Assembly: GCA_963677015.1 (NCBI GenBank)
Contig: OY781533.1
Span: 2,108,001-2,172,000 of the forward strand
Reading direction: 5' to 3'
DNA: 64,000 nucleotides
From: G963556115 sp963677015
Lineage (GTDB): Bacteria; Planctomycetota; SZUA-567
A program made the translations under genes and the position numbers. This document shows, one piece after another, positions 1 through 8,786 of the stretch (positions are counted from its first letter, which is position 1; each line of letters starts with the position of its first letter). The notes under the pieces are model-generated. The model was not told the origin of the DNA. It saw nothing but the letters and a program-made list of their open reading frames with translations, and did not search any database.

Positions 1-908
1 GAGACCAATTCTTTATACATTGAGGCAAATCCAAGATCATCACTATGTGGCAACTCAAATGAATCCTCTTTACCATGAACAAAGATAGATTTCTGATTAC
101 GATCATAGCGTATAACACCGTCGGTACCAATAAGCTCATAAATAAACTCATTTACGGGATCGTTCGCAGTATGACAGTATGAAAAACTTATTTCAATCAT
201 GGTATGCGCGCCATTTTCGTGATCCATATGCAGCCAGCTGTGATCTGGAGCCTCATAATCTTCGACCCACGAACCAAAGCCATTAAAACTAACCACATCA
301 GAATTAAGCCACCAGCGTGCAAGGTCAATCTGATGCGTACCGCAGTCAACCATAGGCCCACCTTCAAACATTCTACCTTCACGCCGACGATTTATGCCGT
401 ATTCGCCGGTATCATCATCATTGCGATACTTACCATGACAGTTCCAGTTGAATATCAGCCGCACTGTTCCGACTTTGCCGATCGCACCATTCTGAATAAG
501 CTCTCTGATTTTCTGCGCAACAGGAGAAAAACGGCAAACGAGACCGACAAAAAGTTTCAAGCCAGCATCATTAACCATATCTATCATCTGCTGAGCTTCT
601 TCTTCAGTAAGCGCAAGAGGCTTCTCACATAGAACATGTTTACCATATTTGCAGGCGGCAGCACAGTTTTCAACATGAAATGACGCAGGAGAGGTAATAC
701 TTGCAACATCAAAATCCTGCTTCATAAATTCGTCGATATCGGTAAAGCAGATTGCAGGATCAATATCATATTTATCCTGAATTTTCAACAGCTTTCTCGG
801 ATTCGGATCAAAAACAGCCCCTAATTCAATACCTTCAGTCTCCATTAATGCCGGAATATGCCTGAATGTAGCCACAATACCACAACCCATGATACCAACT
901 TTATACAT
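1..908 (-). CDS. Gfo/Idh/MocA-family NAD(P)-dependent oxidoreductase (3' end cut off by window edge)
   Basis: About 302 residues are visible, starting at ATG 908 behind GGAG; the C-terminus lies beyond base 1. The protein opens with a Rossmann fold (MYKVGIMGCGIVATFRHIPA, GxGxxA-like). It carries the family EKP motif in GKHVLCEKPLALT near residue 95, whose Lys acts in hydride transfer, and later the DCGTHQIDLARWW motif of the C-terminal substrate domain. These enzymes oxidise or reduce sugars, inositols or related polyols with NAD(P), but the substrate cannot be read from the sequence. It lies 57 bases downstream of dapB on the same strand and could be co-transcribed. The family assignment is firm and the exact reaction is unknown. 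Confidence 0.9.
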   Translation of the reverse strand, partial: MYKVGIMGCGIVATFRHIPALMETEGIELGAVFDPNPRKLLKIQDKYDIDPAICFTDIDEFMKQDFDVASITSPASFHVENCAAACKYGKHVLCEKPLALTEEEAQQMIDMVNDAGLKLFVGLVCRFSPVAQKIRELIQNGAIGKVGTVRLIFNWNCHGKYRNDDDTGEYGINRRREGRMFEGGPMVDCGTHQIDLARWWLNSDVVSFNGFGSWVEDYEAPDHSWLHMDHENGAHTMIEISFSYCHTANDPVNEFIYELIGTDGVIRYDRNQKSIFVHGKEDSFELPHSDDLGFASMYKELV

Positions 909-965
909 TTTTATCTCCTGCATTCTCTATTGTCTGCTTAAAAGAATGTTAACGACACAATTAGA

Positions 966-1763
966 CTAACCAAAGAGAACATCTTCCATGGTATACATAC
1001 CCGGTTCCTTACCACACAGCCATTTCGCAGCCCGAATAGCACCGACAGCAAAAAGATCCCGTGTCTGAGCACGATGAGAAAGTTCTATAATTTCATAGTC
1101 GCTTCCAAAGAACACACTATGATCTCCTACTACAGACCCCATACGCAGTGCATGCATACCAATCTCTTTTCTGGTTCTCTTACCAGGGCGACCTTCGCGG
1201 CCATGTACCAGGTCACTGGCTACATCACGATTGGTAGCATCACAGATACTCTTAGCCAAAGCCAGCGCGGTACCACTGGGAGCGTCTACCTTCTGATTAT
1301 GATGTGCTTCGGTAATCTCGATATCAAAACCATTACCGAGTATTTTAGCTACTTCTGCGGCGACCCGTATCAACATATTCACCCCTAAAGAGTAATTTGA
1401 AGCATGAATCACCGGTATCGACTTTGACGCTTCCGCTACCTGTGCCCGCTGCGCTTCATTCATACCGGTTGTACCGATAACCAGCGCAACATTGTTCTCA
1501 ATAGCTTCAGGAATACGCTTTTCAGTTCCTTCAGGGAGAGAAAAATCAATTATCACATCTGCCGCGACATCAAGAGAGTTCGCCAGAACAACCTCCGAAG
1601 AACCAACATCAGGTTCAATAGTGGATACCAATTCGCCAATTTTAGGGTGCTGCGGATAATCAATAGCTCCAGCAAGCTCAATTTCATCATCCTCTGAAAC
1701 CAGAGACATAAGCTTGCGCCCCATTCTTCCCGCTGCACCGCTTATAACAACTTTATAACTCAT
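966..1763 (-). CDS. dapB: 4-hydroxy-tetrahydrodipicolinate reductase
   Basis: Reduces 4-hydroxy-tetrahydrodipicolinate with NAD(P)H in the lysine/diaminopimelate pathway, feeding both lysine and peptidoglycan. The 265-residue length is typical. The nucleotide-binding loop GAAGRMG lies at residues 9-15. The catalytic stretch EAHHNQKVDAPSG near residues 152-164 holds the paired His, the Lys and the DAPSG substrate motif. I start at ATG 1763 because GAGGTG lies a suitable distance upstream; an in-frame TTG at 1781 would absorb that site. The gene follows thrC by 34 bases, so the two aspartate-family genes probably form one operon. Confidence 0.96.
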   Translation of the reverse strand: MSYKVVISGAAGRMGRKLMSLVSEDDEIELAGAIDYPQHPKIGELVSTIEPDVGSSEVVLANSLDVAADVIIDFSLPEGTEKRIPEAIENNVALVIGTTGMNEAQRAQVAEASKSIPVIHASNYSLGVNMLIRVAAEVAKILGNGFDIEITEAHHNQKVDAPSGTALALAKSICDATNRDVASDLVHGREGRPGKRTRKEIGMHALRMGSVVGDHSVFFGSDYEIIELSHRAQTRDLFAVGAIRAAKWLCGKEPGMYTMEDVLFG

Positions 1764-1797
1764 ATTATACAGACACCTCAATTCTTCTGTTCAACAA

Positions 1798-3195
1798 TTA
1801 ATTATCAATATTCTTTCTGATAGCATCTACGATCTGTCCAAGATTATTGGCAACTGATATTGGACGATTACCGTATTGGCTGGTCGCAATACCGTAACAA
1901 CCATACTGTTTTTTCAGATCAGCTTCAGAATAACTGTGATAAGCCACTGTAGCGTGCGGATCCTTCAGCTGATGTCCGGTGAGGACACAAGCGACAGTCG
2001 CATCTTTATCGATTATTCCTTCTTCAACCAGCATCTTGGTTCCGGCAACACTTGCCGCACTTGCAGGCTCGCAGCCAAGGCCTTCACGTGCTACCCAGGC
2101 TTTAGCATCAACAATCTGCTGGTCACTCACCGCTCTAACAACACCATTGGTTGCATCAAGAGCTCTGAGACATTTCTTCAGATTTACCGGACGGTTGATT
2201 TCGATAGCTGATGCGATAGTACTCGCACGTTCATTATTCCGGTCAAGATAACGATAATATTCTCTAATTATATTCTGATCAACTGCGCCGCCATTCCAGG
2301 TCAACCTGCGCTTATTCACCAGATTATTGAGTGTCGGTGCACCGGCTGAATTAATAACCGCGATACGCGGCATCTTATCGATAAAGCCCAACTTATACAA
2401 TTCAATAAAAGCTTTACCGAACGCACTGCTATTACCAAGGTTACCACCCGGCACCACAATCCAGTCCGGAACCTTCCAGCCAAAGCCTTCCAACACGCGG
2501 AACATAATTGTCTTCTGACCTTCAAGGCGGAACGGATTAACAGAATTTACCAGATAAATTCCTTCCTGCGGACAGACCTCCTGCACCCGTGCCATAGCAT
2601 CATCAAAATCACCTTTGATCAGCAGCGTCAGAGCACCATAATCCAGAGCCTGCGATAATTTACCGTACGCAACCTTGCCATCCCCGATAAAGATAATTGC
2701 TTTCATCGCTCCGCTGGCTGCAGCGAATGCCGCCATACTGGCCGAAGTATTACCGGTTGAAGCGCAAGCAGCAACCTTTGCCCCAACCATCTGGGCATGA
2801 GTAAAGGCACCTGCCATGCCATTATCTTTGAATGAACCGGATGGATTCAAACCTTCATACTGCAGAAAGAGATTTTTTACCCCGGTATAGCCGGAAACAG
2901 TCGGTGATGGACGCAACTGAGTATGCCCCTCACCTATCGTAGCCCGTTTAGCAACAGGAGCGAACGGCATGAGAGCGCCAAACCGCCAGACACCGCTAAC
3001 TCCGCATAAACCATTTGCAGGAGTTTTAAAAGCACTTAAATCCTGAAGTTTTTCCGGCAATTCGACACGGTCCCAGTCATATTCCACATCCAGAAGTTCG
3101 CCACATACCGGACACTTGGGCAGAACCTGCATTATATCATAAGTCGCTTGACAAATTGGATTTATACACTTCTGATACGCCACTTCCCTGCTCAC
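1798..3195 (-). CDS. thrC: Threonine synthase
   Basis: PLP enzyme converting O-phosphohomoserine to threonine. The PLP lysine is in LNPSGSFKDNGMAG near residue 123. Downstream are the glycine-rich phosphate loop (PGGNLGN) and a conserved C-terminal body. The N-terminus has a zinc-ribbon-like Cys set (Cys10, Cys15, then CPVC at 28-31) as in the long thrC class. I chose GTG 3195 (465 aa) because AGGAG sits 7 bases upstream; the longer ATG at 3219 has no clear ribosome site. A consensus-like promoter lies just upstream and dapB follows. The threonine synthase call is firm and the start is an inference. Confidence 0.94.
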   Translation of the reverse strand: MSREVAYQKCINPICQATYDIMQVLPKCPVCGELLDVEYDWDRVELPEKLQDLSAFKTPANGLCGVSGVWRFGALMPFAPVAKRATIGEGHTQLRPSPTVSGYTGVKNLFLQYEGLNPSGSFKDNGMAGAFTHAQMVGAKVAACASTGNTSASMAAFAAASGAMKAIIFIGDGKVAYGKLSQALDYGALTLLIKGDFDDAMARVQEVCPQEGIYLVNSVNPFRLEGQKTIMFRVLEGFGWKVPDWIVVPGGNLGNSSAFGKAFIELYKLGFIDKMPRIAVINSAGAPTLNNLVNKRRLTWNGGAVDQNIIREYYRYLDRNNERASTIASAIEINRPVNLKKCLRALDATNGVVRAVSDQQIVDAKAWVAREGLGCEPASAASVAGTKMLVEEGIIDKDATVACVLTGHQLKDPHATVAYHSYSEADLKKQYGCYGIATSQYGNRPISVANNLGQIVDAIRKNIDN

Positions 3196-3241
3196 GCAAA
3201 ATCTCCTTATCTGAGTCATAATTTTATCTATTCCGGTTATA

Positions 3242-3269
3242 ATTGTATGCTATTAACGCCTGATGTCAA
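3242..3269 (-). promoter_or_regulatory. Sigma70-type promoter of thrC-dapB
   Basis: On the minus strand TTGACA (3269-3264) is separated by 16 bases from TACAAT (3247-3242), about 50 bases upstream of the thrC GTG. This near-consensus match is seen directly; its activity is inferred. Confidence 0.7.
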
Positions 3270-3317
3270 GCGCTATACAGCATTTTAGATTATATTAACC
3301 ATCAGTAATCATCCCGC

Positions 3318-4202
3318 TTACACGGTGCGGTCACGCTTCCGGCCCCTGCGAAAATCATGAACAAATATCTGAGCGCAATTGAACAGATTCTGGCATATAA
3401 TATAACACACCGGACCTATAGCTGACACCGGATTCAAAAAGGTAATCCCTATCCAGACAGAAAAAATAGTATTCTTCTGCCCCAAAACCTGACCGCTTTC
3501 CCGCCAGAACTCCTTACCACCCAGCAGATAACCTACAATAAAGTTGAAAGCGCAAACCAGCGCTACAACCTTACCGGTAGCCAGCAGAATGTCTGCCGGA
3601 ATACTGTATTCAATAATAAAATGCCGGGCTTCAGCACAGGCCAGCAGAATGGCAAAGGCCCAGAGATACAGACTTAGAAAACGCAGACGCACCGACGCAG
3701 CATACACCGAACCGCCAATTTTACGCACAATAAGCGATGCAACCAGCGGTACAAAGATGGTAAAACCAACCGAAGATACAGTATGGTATATTCCTATTTC
3801 TCCTTTGTACTCAGCAATCATCGGCAAGGCAAGCGGAAGAGCAACAGCCATAACCACATTGGTAAGCAGCACCCCCATCGCCGCAAAATGCGTCTTTTTA
3901 TGCAGGAATTCAATAACCACCGGCACCGCCACACCTGTAGGTGTAGCCGCCACCAGAAATGCCGCCTGCGAAACATCCTTACCGAATACTCCTGTAAGGT
4001 AAAATACCGGCAGCGGTATCAGCAGATTAGCCAATACAATAAAAAACAACTCTTTGGAGAGAACACTCCGGTCAAATGTTATAACCAGAAAACCAAAGAA
4101 GAGCATAAGCATAACCAGAGAGCGGATAAGCCAGGACAGACTGTTTAACTCAGGAAATAACAGCCCGAGTGAAATAGCGATCAAAATAATTAGCGTCTTC
4201 AT
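3318..4202 (-). CDS. BASS/SBF-like multi-pass transporter, copy B
   Basis: A 294-residue integral membrane protein with about 9-10 hydrophobic segments and very few charged residues between them. The pattern, including VAATPTGVAVPVV in the middle and LGQKNTIFSVWI near the C-terminus, resembles the bile-acid/sodium symporter (BASS, SBF) superfamily. These carry organic anions with sodium, but the substrate cannot be told here. It has an excellent ribosome site (AAGGAGG, then 5 bases to ATG). It is a tandem paralogue of the next gene, whose 3' end lies 24 bases upstream, so the two are probably co-transcribed. The basic tail (RRGRKRDR) should face the cytoplasm. The superfamily call is tentative; membrane transporter is firm. 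Confidence 0.7.
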   Translation of the reverse strand: MKTLIILIAISLGLLFPELNSLSWLIRSLVMLMLFFGFLVITFDRSVLSKELFFIVLANLLIPLPVFYLTGVFGKDVSQAAFLVAATPTGVAVPVVIEFLHKKTHFAAMGVLLTNVVMAVALPLALPMIAEYKGEIGIYHTVSSVGFTIFVPLVASLIVRKIGGSVYAASVRLRFLSLYLWAFAILLACAEARHFIIEYSIPADILLATGKVVALVCAFNFIVGYLLGGKEFWRESGQVLGQKNTIFSVWIGITFLNPVSAIGPVCYIICQNLFNCAQIFVHDFRRGRKRDRTV

Positions 4203-4226
4203 TACAACCTCCTTAATGGGACAACC

Positions 4227-5111
4227 CTACTGCCCCCGGCGCTTCTGAGAGATTTCAAAGAGAAGAATCTGCAGCGCATTATAAATATTTTGAAATACGA
4301 TATAGGCTACCGGAGCAATCACCGCCATGGGATTGAAAAAAGTAAAACCCACCCAGACCGAGAACAGAGTATTCTTCTGCCCCAGTGACTGACTGCTCTC
4401 CCTGGCAAAATGCTTACCTCCAAGAAGATAACCAATACCGAAATTAACGATACAGACAGCAGCGGTCACCAGAGCGATACTGATCAGAAGATCCCGCGGC
4501 ACATCATTCTCCAGCACAAAAGCGCTAGCTTTAGAGCAGGCAAGAGCTATCGCGCAAAGCCAGATATATAGTGTAAATTGTTTGGTCCATAGCGCCGCCT
4601 GGTAAATACGTCCACCGATCATCCTGATAACCGAAGCTACAGCCAGCGGAATAACCACCGTCATAATTACCGCGACCAGAATCGGATACACGCCCTGATC
4701 AACACCGGCGACTTTACTGCTGGAAACAAGCGGTATCGCCACCGGCAAGGTAAGAACGGTTATGATATTGGTAAGAAACACCGCCATAGTAACAAAGTCA
4801 GTCCGTTTATTGAGTAAACCGATAACCACCGGCGAAGCAACTGCAGCAGGCGCAGCTGCGATAAGGAACGCCGCTTCCGCCTGAGCCTGCCCGACAAAAG
4901 TTGCCAGAAAATATACCGGTACAGGAATAATAACATTAGCCAGCAATACCAGAAAAAGCTCCCTGGAAAACATATCGCGCCTGAACTCCATGGTCAGAAA
5001 CCCCTGAGCCAGCATAAACATGACCAGACCTCGTATACCGGTAGCTAAACGCCCGATATCAGGAATAAGCAACCCGATAATAATCGCCATGCAGAGCAGA
5101 ACAGACTTCAC
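4227..5111 (-). CDS. BASS/SBF-like multi-pass transporter, copy A
   Basis: A 294-residue membrane protein with the same layout as its downstream neighbour. Shared landmarks are AAFLIAAAPAAVASPVVIG in the centre, which corresponds to AAFLVAATPTGVAVPVVIE in the neighbour, and LGQKNTLFSVWVGFTFFNP near the C-terminus. The pair therefore arose by tandem duplication and has diverged substantially. The start is probably GTG 5111, 7 bases after GGGAG; a TTG at 5114 is only 4 bases from it. A strong bidirectional-looking hairpin separates this gene from typA upstream. The two could be independent carriers of related substrates or act as a heteromer; nothing in the sequence decides this. Confidence 0.7.
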   Translation of the reverse strand: MKSVLLCMAIIIGLLIPDIGRLATGIRGLVMFMLAQGFLTMEFRRDMFSRELFLVLLANVIIPVPVYFLATFVGQAQAEAAFLIAAAPAAVASPVVIGLLNKRTDFVTMAVFLTNIITVLTLPVAIPLVSSSKVAGVDQGVYPILVAVIMTVVIPLAVASVIRMIGGRIYQAALWTKQFTLYIWLCAIALACSKASAFVLENDVPRDLLISIALVTAAVCIVNFGIGYLLGGKHFARESSQSLGQKNTLFSVWVGFTFFNPMAVIAPVAYIVFQNIYNALQILLFEISQKRRGQ

Positions 5112-5135
5112 CAATCAACTCCCTTTATAACATAA

Positions 5136-5176
5136 AAAAGGTATAATCAACATTCAAAGCAGTGATTATACCTTTT
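5136..5176 (-). terminator. Intrinsic terminator downstream of typA
   Basis: A perfect 14-bp inverted repeat (AAAAGGTATAATCA and its complement) around a 13-base loop. On the minus strand it runs straight into a T tract, 31 bases past the typA stop. Confidence 0.85.
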
Positions 5177-5206
5177 ATTTAATTTTAAATGCAAAAAAGT
5201 ATAACG

Positions 5207-7033
5207 CTATGCCTTGCGGGCCAGCTGTTTTCTCTTGGTCTCACTGAGAATACGTTTTCGCATACGGAGGTTTTCCGGAGTAACTTCCAGAAGCTCATCA
5301 TCCTCGATATACTCCAGAGCAGCTTCAAGCGAGAACTGGCGCGGCGGTGCAATTTCCATATTCTTATCACTGCCGGCAGAACGGACATTGGTCACCTTCT
5401 TTGCCTTACAGACATTGACAACAAGATCGTTGTCCTTGCTGTGTTCACCGCAGATCATACCCTCATAAACATTGGTACCAGGGGCGATGAAGAAGGTTCC
5501 ACGCTGCTGAAGCGCGTCAATGGCGTATGGTGTACTTGGTCCCTTGTCAGAGCTAATCAACACTCCCTGAGGACGTCGCGGCACCTCACCTTTAAACTCT
5601 TCGTAACCTTTAATCACATGGTTCATAATCGCCTCACCTTTGGTAGCATTGAGCAGGCGAGTACGCATACCGATAAGCCCGCGGCTAGGTATACTAAGCA
5701 CCATATGCAGCCTTGAACCACGATTCTCGGTCTTTTCAAGAACAGCCTTACGATTACCGGTTATCTCCATAACCTTACCTGCAGACTCTTCCGGCACATC
5801 AATTGTCAGTTCTTCAACCGGCTCGAATTTCTTCCCATTCTCCTCGTGGAAGATAACATGCGGTTTTCCTACAGCAAACTCATATCCTTCACGCCGCATA
5901 TTTTCAATAAGAATACCCAGATGCAGCAGACCACGCCCGGAAACATGAAAACATTCGCCTACAGTCTGTACTCGCAGCGCCACATTACTTAATAATTCAC
6001 GCTTTAACCGGGCATCAAGGTGCCGACTGGTTACATACTTGCCGTCCTGACCGGAGAACGGAGAATCATTAGCTCTAAACTCCATAGTCAGAGTCGGTTC
6101 ATCAATAGCTACAGCCTCCATCTGCTCCTGATTCTCCAGATCACAGATAGTATCATAAATATCAACCTCAGGTGCTCCGGTAATAATAGCTATATCACCG
6201 GCCTCGACCCGTCTCATATCTTTCTTGCTAATGCCGTCATAAACCCTGAGCGATTCAACACGGATTTTCTCAACCTTGCCGTCACCCTTGATCAGCGCCA
6301 CATCCTGCTTCTCAATGACACTGCCGCGGAAAACCCTGCCGATAGCAATTCGTCCGACATATTCACTGTATTCAATCGCCGCGACCTGCATCTGAAACGG
6401 TCCCAGACGATCAACTACAGGCGCCGGAATCTGTTCAATTATAGCATCAAGCAGCGGCAGACAGTTATCAGACTTATCTGTCATCTCTCTCTTGGCAAAG
6501 CCAGACCTGCCCGAAGCATAAATAACAGGGAAATCAAGCTGTTCCTCATTCGCCTGAAGATCCACAAAGAGGTCAAAAACTTCATCAAGCACACTCTCGG
6601 CACGCTCTTCAGGGCGGTCAATCTTATTGATCACAACCAGAACTTTAAGCCCTGTTTCCAACGCTTTCTTAAGCACAAATCGGGTCTGGGGCATAGGCCC
6701 CTCAAAAGCATCCACAAGTAAAAGCGCACCATCCGACATCTTCAGAACACGCTCAACCTCACCGCCGAAATCCGCGTGCCCGGGAGTATCAATAATATTT
6801 ACTCTGACACCCTTATACTCGATAGACGCATTCTTCGAAAAGATGGTAATCCCACGTTCACGCTCAATGTCGTTGGAATCCATCACACACTCTGCCACCT
6901 CCTGATTATCTCTGAACACATGGGTCTGGCGCAGCAATGCATCCACAAGAGTGGTCTTACCATGGTCTACGTGCGCAATAATTGCGATATTCCGTAGATT
7001 TTCTATCCGTTCTAAATCCAAATCATTCTCCAC
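5207..7033 (-). CDS. typA: Ribosome-associated translational GTPase TypA/BipA
   Basis: A 608-residue EF-G-like GTPase that binds the 70S ribosome and supports 50S assembly and stress adaptation. G1 is AHVDHGKTTLVDALL near residues 20-34, G3 is DTPGHADFGGEVER, and G4 is NKIDRPE. The C-terminal half has the BipA-specific body (GRGLLHLGILIENMRREGYE, SRGLIGMRTRLLNATKGEA) and the usual basic end. The only start in frame before the G domain is GTG 7033, with a poor ribosome site; the N-terminal leader MENDLDLERIEN is slightly longer than usual. It is transcribed alone, with a promoter at about 7090-7064 and a terminator at 5176-5136. Confidence 0.97.
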   Translation of the reverse strand: MENDLDLERIENLRNIAIIAHVDHGKTTLVDALLRQTHVFRDNQEVAECVMDSNDIERERGITIFSKNASIEYKGVRVNIIDTPGHADFGGEVERVLKMSDGALLLVDAFEGPMPQTRFVLKKALETGLKVLVVINKIDRPEERAESVLDEVFDLFVDLQANEEQLDFPVIYASGRSGFAKREMTDKSDNCLPLLDAIIEQIPAPVVDRLGPFQMQVAAIEYSEYVGRIAIGRVFRGSVIEKQDVALIKGDGKVEKIRVESLRVYDGISKKDMRRVEAGDIAIITGAPEVDIYDTICDLENQEQMEAVAIDEPTLTMEFRANDSPFSGQDGKYVTSRHLDARLKRELLSNVALRVQTVGECFHVSGRGLLHLGILIENMRREGYEFAVGKPHVIFHEENGKKFEPVEELTIDVPEESAGKVMEITGNRKAVLEKTENRGSRLHMVLSIPSRGLIGMRTRLLNATKGEAIMNHVIKGYEEFKGEVPRRPQGVLISSDKGPSTPYAIDALQQRGTFFIAPGTNVYEGMICGEHSKDNDLVVNVCKAKKVTNVRSAGSDKNMEIAPPRQFSLEAALEYIEDDELLEVTPENLRMRKRILSETKRKQLARKA

Positions 7034-7063
7034 GAACCAAAAAATATAAATAAAACATTCACG

Positions 7064-7091
7064 ATTATAAACAAAATATTATCAACAACAA
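7064..7091 (-). promoter_or_regulatory. Candidate typA promoter
   Basis: Minus strand: TTGTTG (7091-7086), 16 bases, then a perfect TATAAT (7069-7064), about 30 bases upstream of the typA GTG. Confidence 0.55.
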
Positions 7092-7173
7092 TAGATTAAA
7101 AAAAGGTCTGCTAACCGCAAACCTCCAAATAATCGATTTAACACTCTAGTAACAAAGGAGTTAAATCAAATTG

Positions 7174-7788
7174 TCATTCTTCAAAGAAATAATCTTCTAA
7201 CATAAGACAGATAGAATGATAAATAGGCAGATGCAATTCCTGAACCTTGTAGGTTTCAATTTCGGGAACCTGTACACTTATACTTGCCAAAGACGACAAC
7301 CGACTGTCTTTTGCACCGGTCAGAGCAATAGTCTTTATCCCCCTGGCAGCAGCAACCTCAAAAGCAAAACAGACATTTTTAGCTTTTCCGGATGTACTTA
7401 TACCAACCAGCACATCTTCCCTGCGCCCAAGCGCCTGCACCAGTTGCGCAAACCCGAATTCACCGTTCACATCATTCAGAAAAGCCGTATTCAGCGCAGT
7501 AAAGCTACCTAAAGGTATCGCCGGAAGAGCCTGCTGTAAACTGTCAGCAAGATCAGCAGACAAGCCTTTTTTCTGCTCGTCAGAGAGCTCACGACGTTTG
7601 ACAAAACCCTTGAGCAGTTCACTGCTCCAATGCTCAGTATCCGCAGAACTTCCGCCATTACCACACAGCAATAGCTTTCCTCCTGCACTGTATGAATCCC
7701 GTATCACATAATATGCCTGAATAATGCTTTCAGCGCAACTCTGAAGCTGCGGATATCTTTCCAGTAAATCATTGAGTAATTCTTGCAT
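7174..7788 (-). CDS. SIS-domain phosphosugar isomerase, GmhA-like
   Basis: A 204-residue single SIS-domain protein. LLCGNGGSSADTEHWSSELL near residues 40-59 matches the GmhA/DiaA phosphosugar loop, LVGISTSGKAKNV is the second SIS loop, and VQELHLPIYHSICLMLED the C-terminal active-site helix. The closest characterised role is sedoheptulose-7-phosphate isomerase, the first step of the heptose branch of LPS. Between the first loop and the second is a longer insert than in E. coli GmhA. The start is ATG 7788 rather than the 12-codon longer form, which lacks a ribosome site. It is the last gene of scpB-lgt-lolA-like-gmhA-like, an envelope cluster, which fits LPS synthesis. An isomerase of another phosphosugar is possible. 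Confidence 0.8.
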   Translation of the reverse strand: MQELLNDLLERYPQLQSCAESIIQAYYVIRDSYSAGGKLLLCGNGGSSADTEHWSSELLKGFVKRRELSDEQKKGLSADLADSLQQALPAIPLGSFTALNTAFLNDVNGEFGFAQLVQALGRREDVLVGISTSGKAKNVCFAFEVAAARGIKTIALTGAKDSRLSSLASISVQVPEIETYKVQELHLPIYHSICLMLEDYFFEE

Positions 7789-7868
7789 AAATTTAAAACC
7801 TAACGCCCTGCATCCCAGGCACACAAAAAATCATCGAAAATCCGGTCCAAACCAATCCCGGCACTGTT

Positions 7869-8771
7869 TTACAAACGCTTGCGAACCGCTGCCAGATCTT
7901 TCTGCAGCTCTTCCTTCTTAATTTCAAAGCCTTTACCATCAATAACTTTTATCCCTGGATTTTCCTGCATAAGACGCCCGAAATAGAAGGTATCCGGAGC
8001 AAACTTCTGCAGTGGACTCTTACTGAGATTTGTCTGAAGATCGGTTATGTACTTCACAGAAACAGCCTTACTGGTTTTGGCCGGAGCGCTGGGATTCAGC
8101 GGATTGACCTTTGACACCATTCTAACCGTCTTTATCTTCCAAGGAATTACCCCGCCAACTTCAATCCACATGTCAACAAGCTCTTTACGCTTGCTTTTAT
8201 GCTTGCTGTCAATGGTATCCAGCACAAAATGATAACTCTTGGTTCCGTCAGAAAACTTCTCAAGTTTTCCGGAAATATCATAATAATCACGCAACTGCTT
8301 ACCGGTGGCCACATCTGCACCGATGAGTAGCGCCGCAATGTTAATATCCCTGCTGCCAGCACTATTCATATCAATACGCTCAGCTTCACGCACACCCTTA
8401 CTGTCTGCAGGTTTTATATCCCAGAGAAATACGCCATCAATAAGAATTATCGCATACTGAGCCGGAGGCACATTCTCCCCTTCATTACCCTTATCAATAA
8501 AGAGCAGTTTATCCGGCATCTGAGCATAGACATAAGCCTCATTAGCCTTGGATTTCTTGAAGATCCCTCCTGCCTTCTCAGTAATAACCTTGGCCTGCAT
8601 GCGTTCAAGTTTCTTCTGAATTTTAAAGACCTGATCAAACGCTGCGTCAACCTCCTGAGCACTCAATTCTTTCTCAGCAACAACCTTTTTTTCCACAGCC
8701 TCCGCACTCACCGTCAATAACAGCGCCAGCATAACTGTACACACACCAAATCCAAAGTTAAATATCCTCAT
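7869..8771 (-). CDS. LolA-like periplasmic outer-membrane lipoprotein-sorting protein
   Basis: 300 residues with a signal peptide (hydrophobic residues about 8-22, likely cut after SAEA). After it comes a coiled, charged segment and then a LolA/LolB-like beta fold: PDKLLFIDKG, AIILIDGVFLWDIKPAD, and MWIEVGGVIPWKIKTVRM, where such proteins write substrate-shielding strands. The C-terminal tail (EIKKEELQKDLAAVRKRL) is helical. The role inferred is carrying lipoproteins or another lipid across the periplasm. It lies 15 bases downstream of lgt, the enzyme that lipidates those proteins, which supports the reading. Sequence similarity to LolA is only visible as a pattern. Confidence 0.65.
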   Translation of the reverse strand: MRIFNFGFGVCTVMLALLLTVSAEAVEKKVVAEKELSAQEVDAAFDQVFKIQKKLERMQAKVITEKAGGIFKKSKANEAYVYAQMPDKLLFIDKGNEGENVPPAQYAIILIDGVFLWDIKPADSKGVREAERIDMNSAGSRDINIAALLIGADVATGKQLRDYYDISGKLEKFSDGTKSYHFVLDTIDSKHKSKRKELVDMWIEVGGVIPWKIKTVRMVSKVNPLNPSAPAKTSKAVSVKYITDLQTNLSKSPLQKFAPDTFYFGRLMQENPGIKVIDGKGFEIKKEELQKDLAAVRKRL

Positions 8772-8786
8772 TATTATTATCCTTAC

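Noticed and set aside
204..632. A 142-codon reading frame on the plus strand
   Set aside because: It is antisense to the Gfo/Idh/MocA oxidoreductase, whose Rossmann and EKP motifs are clear; no ribosome site or family pattern.
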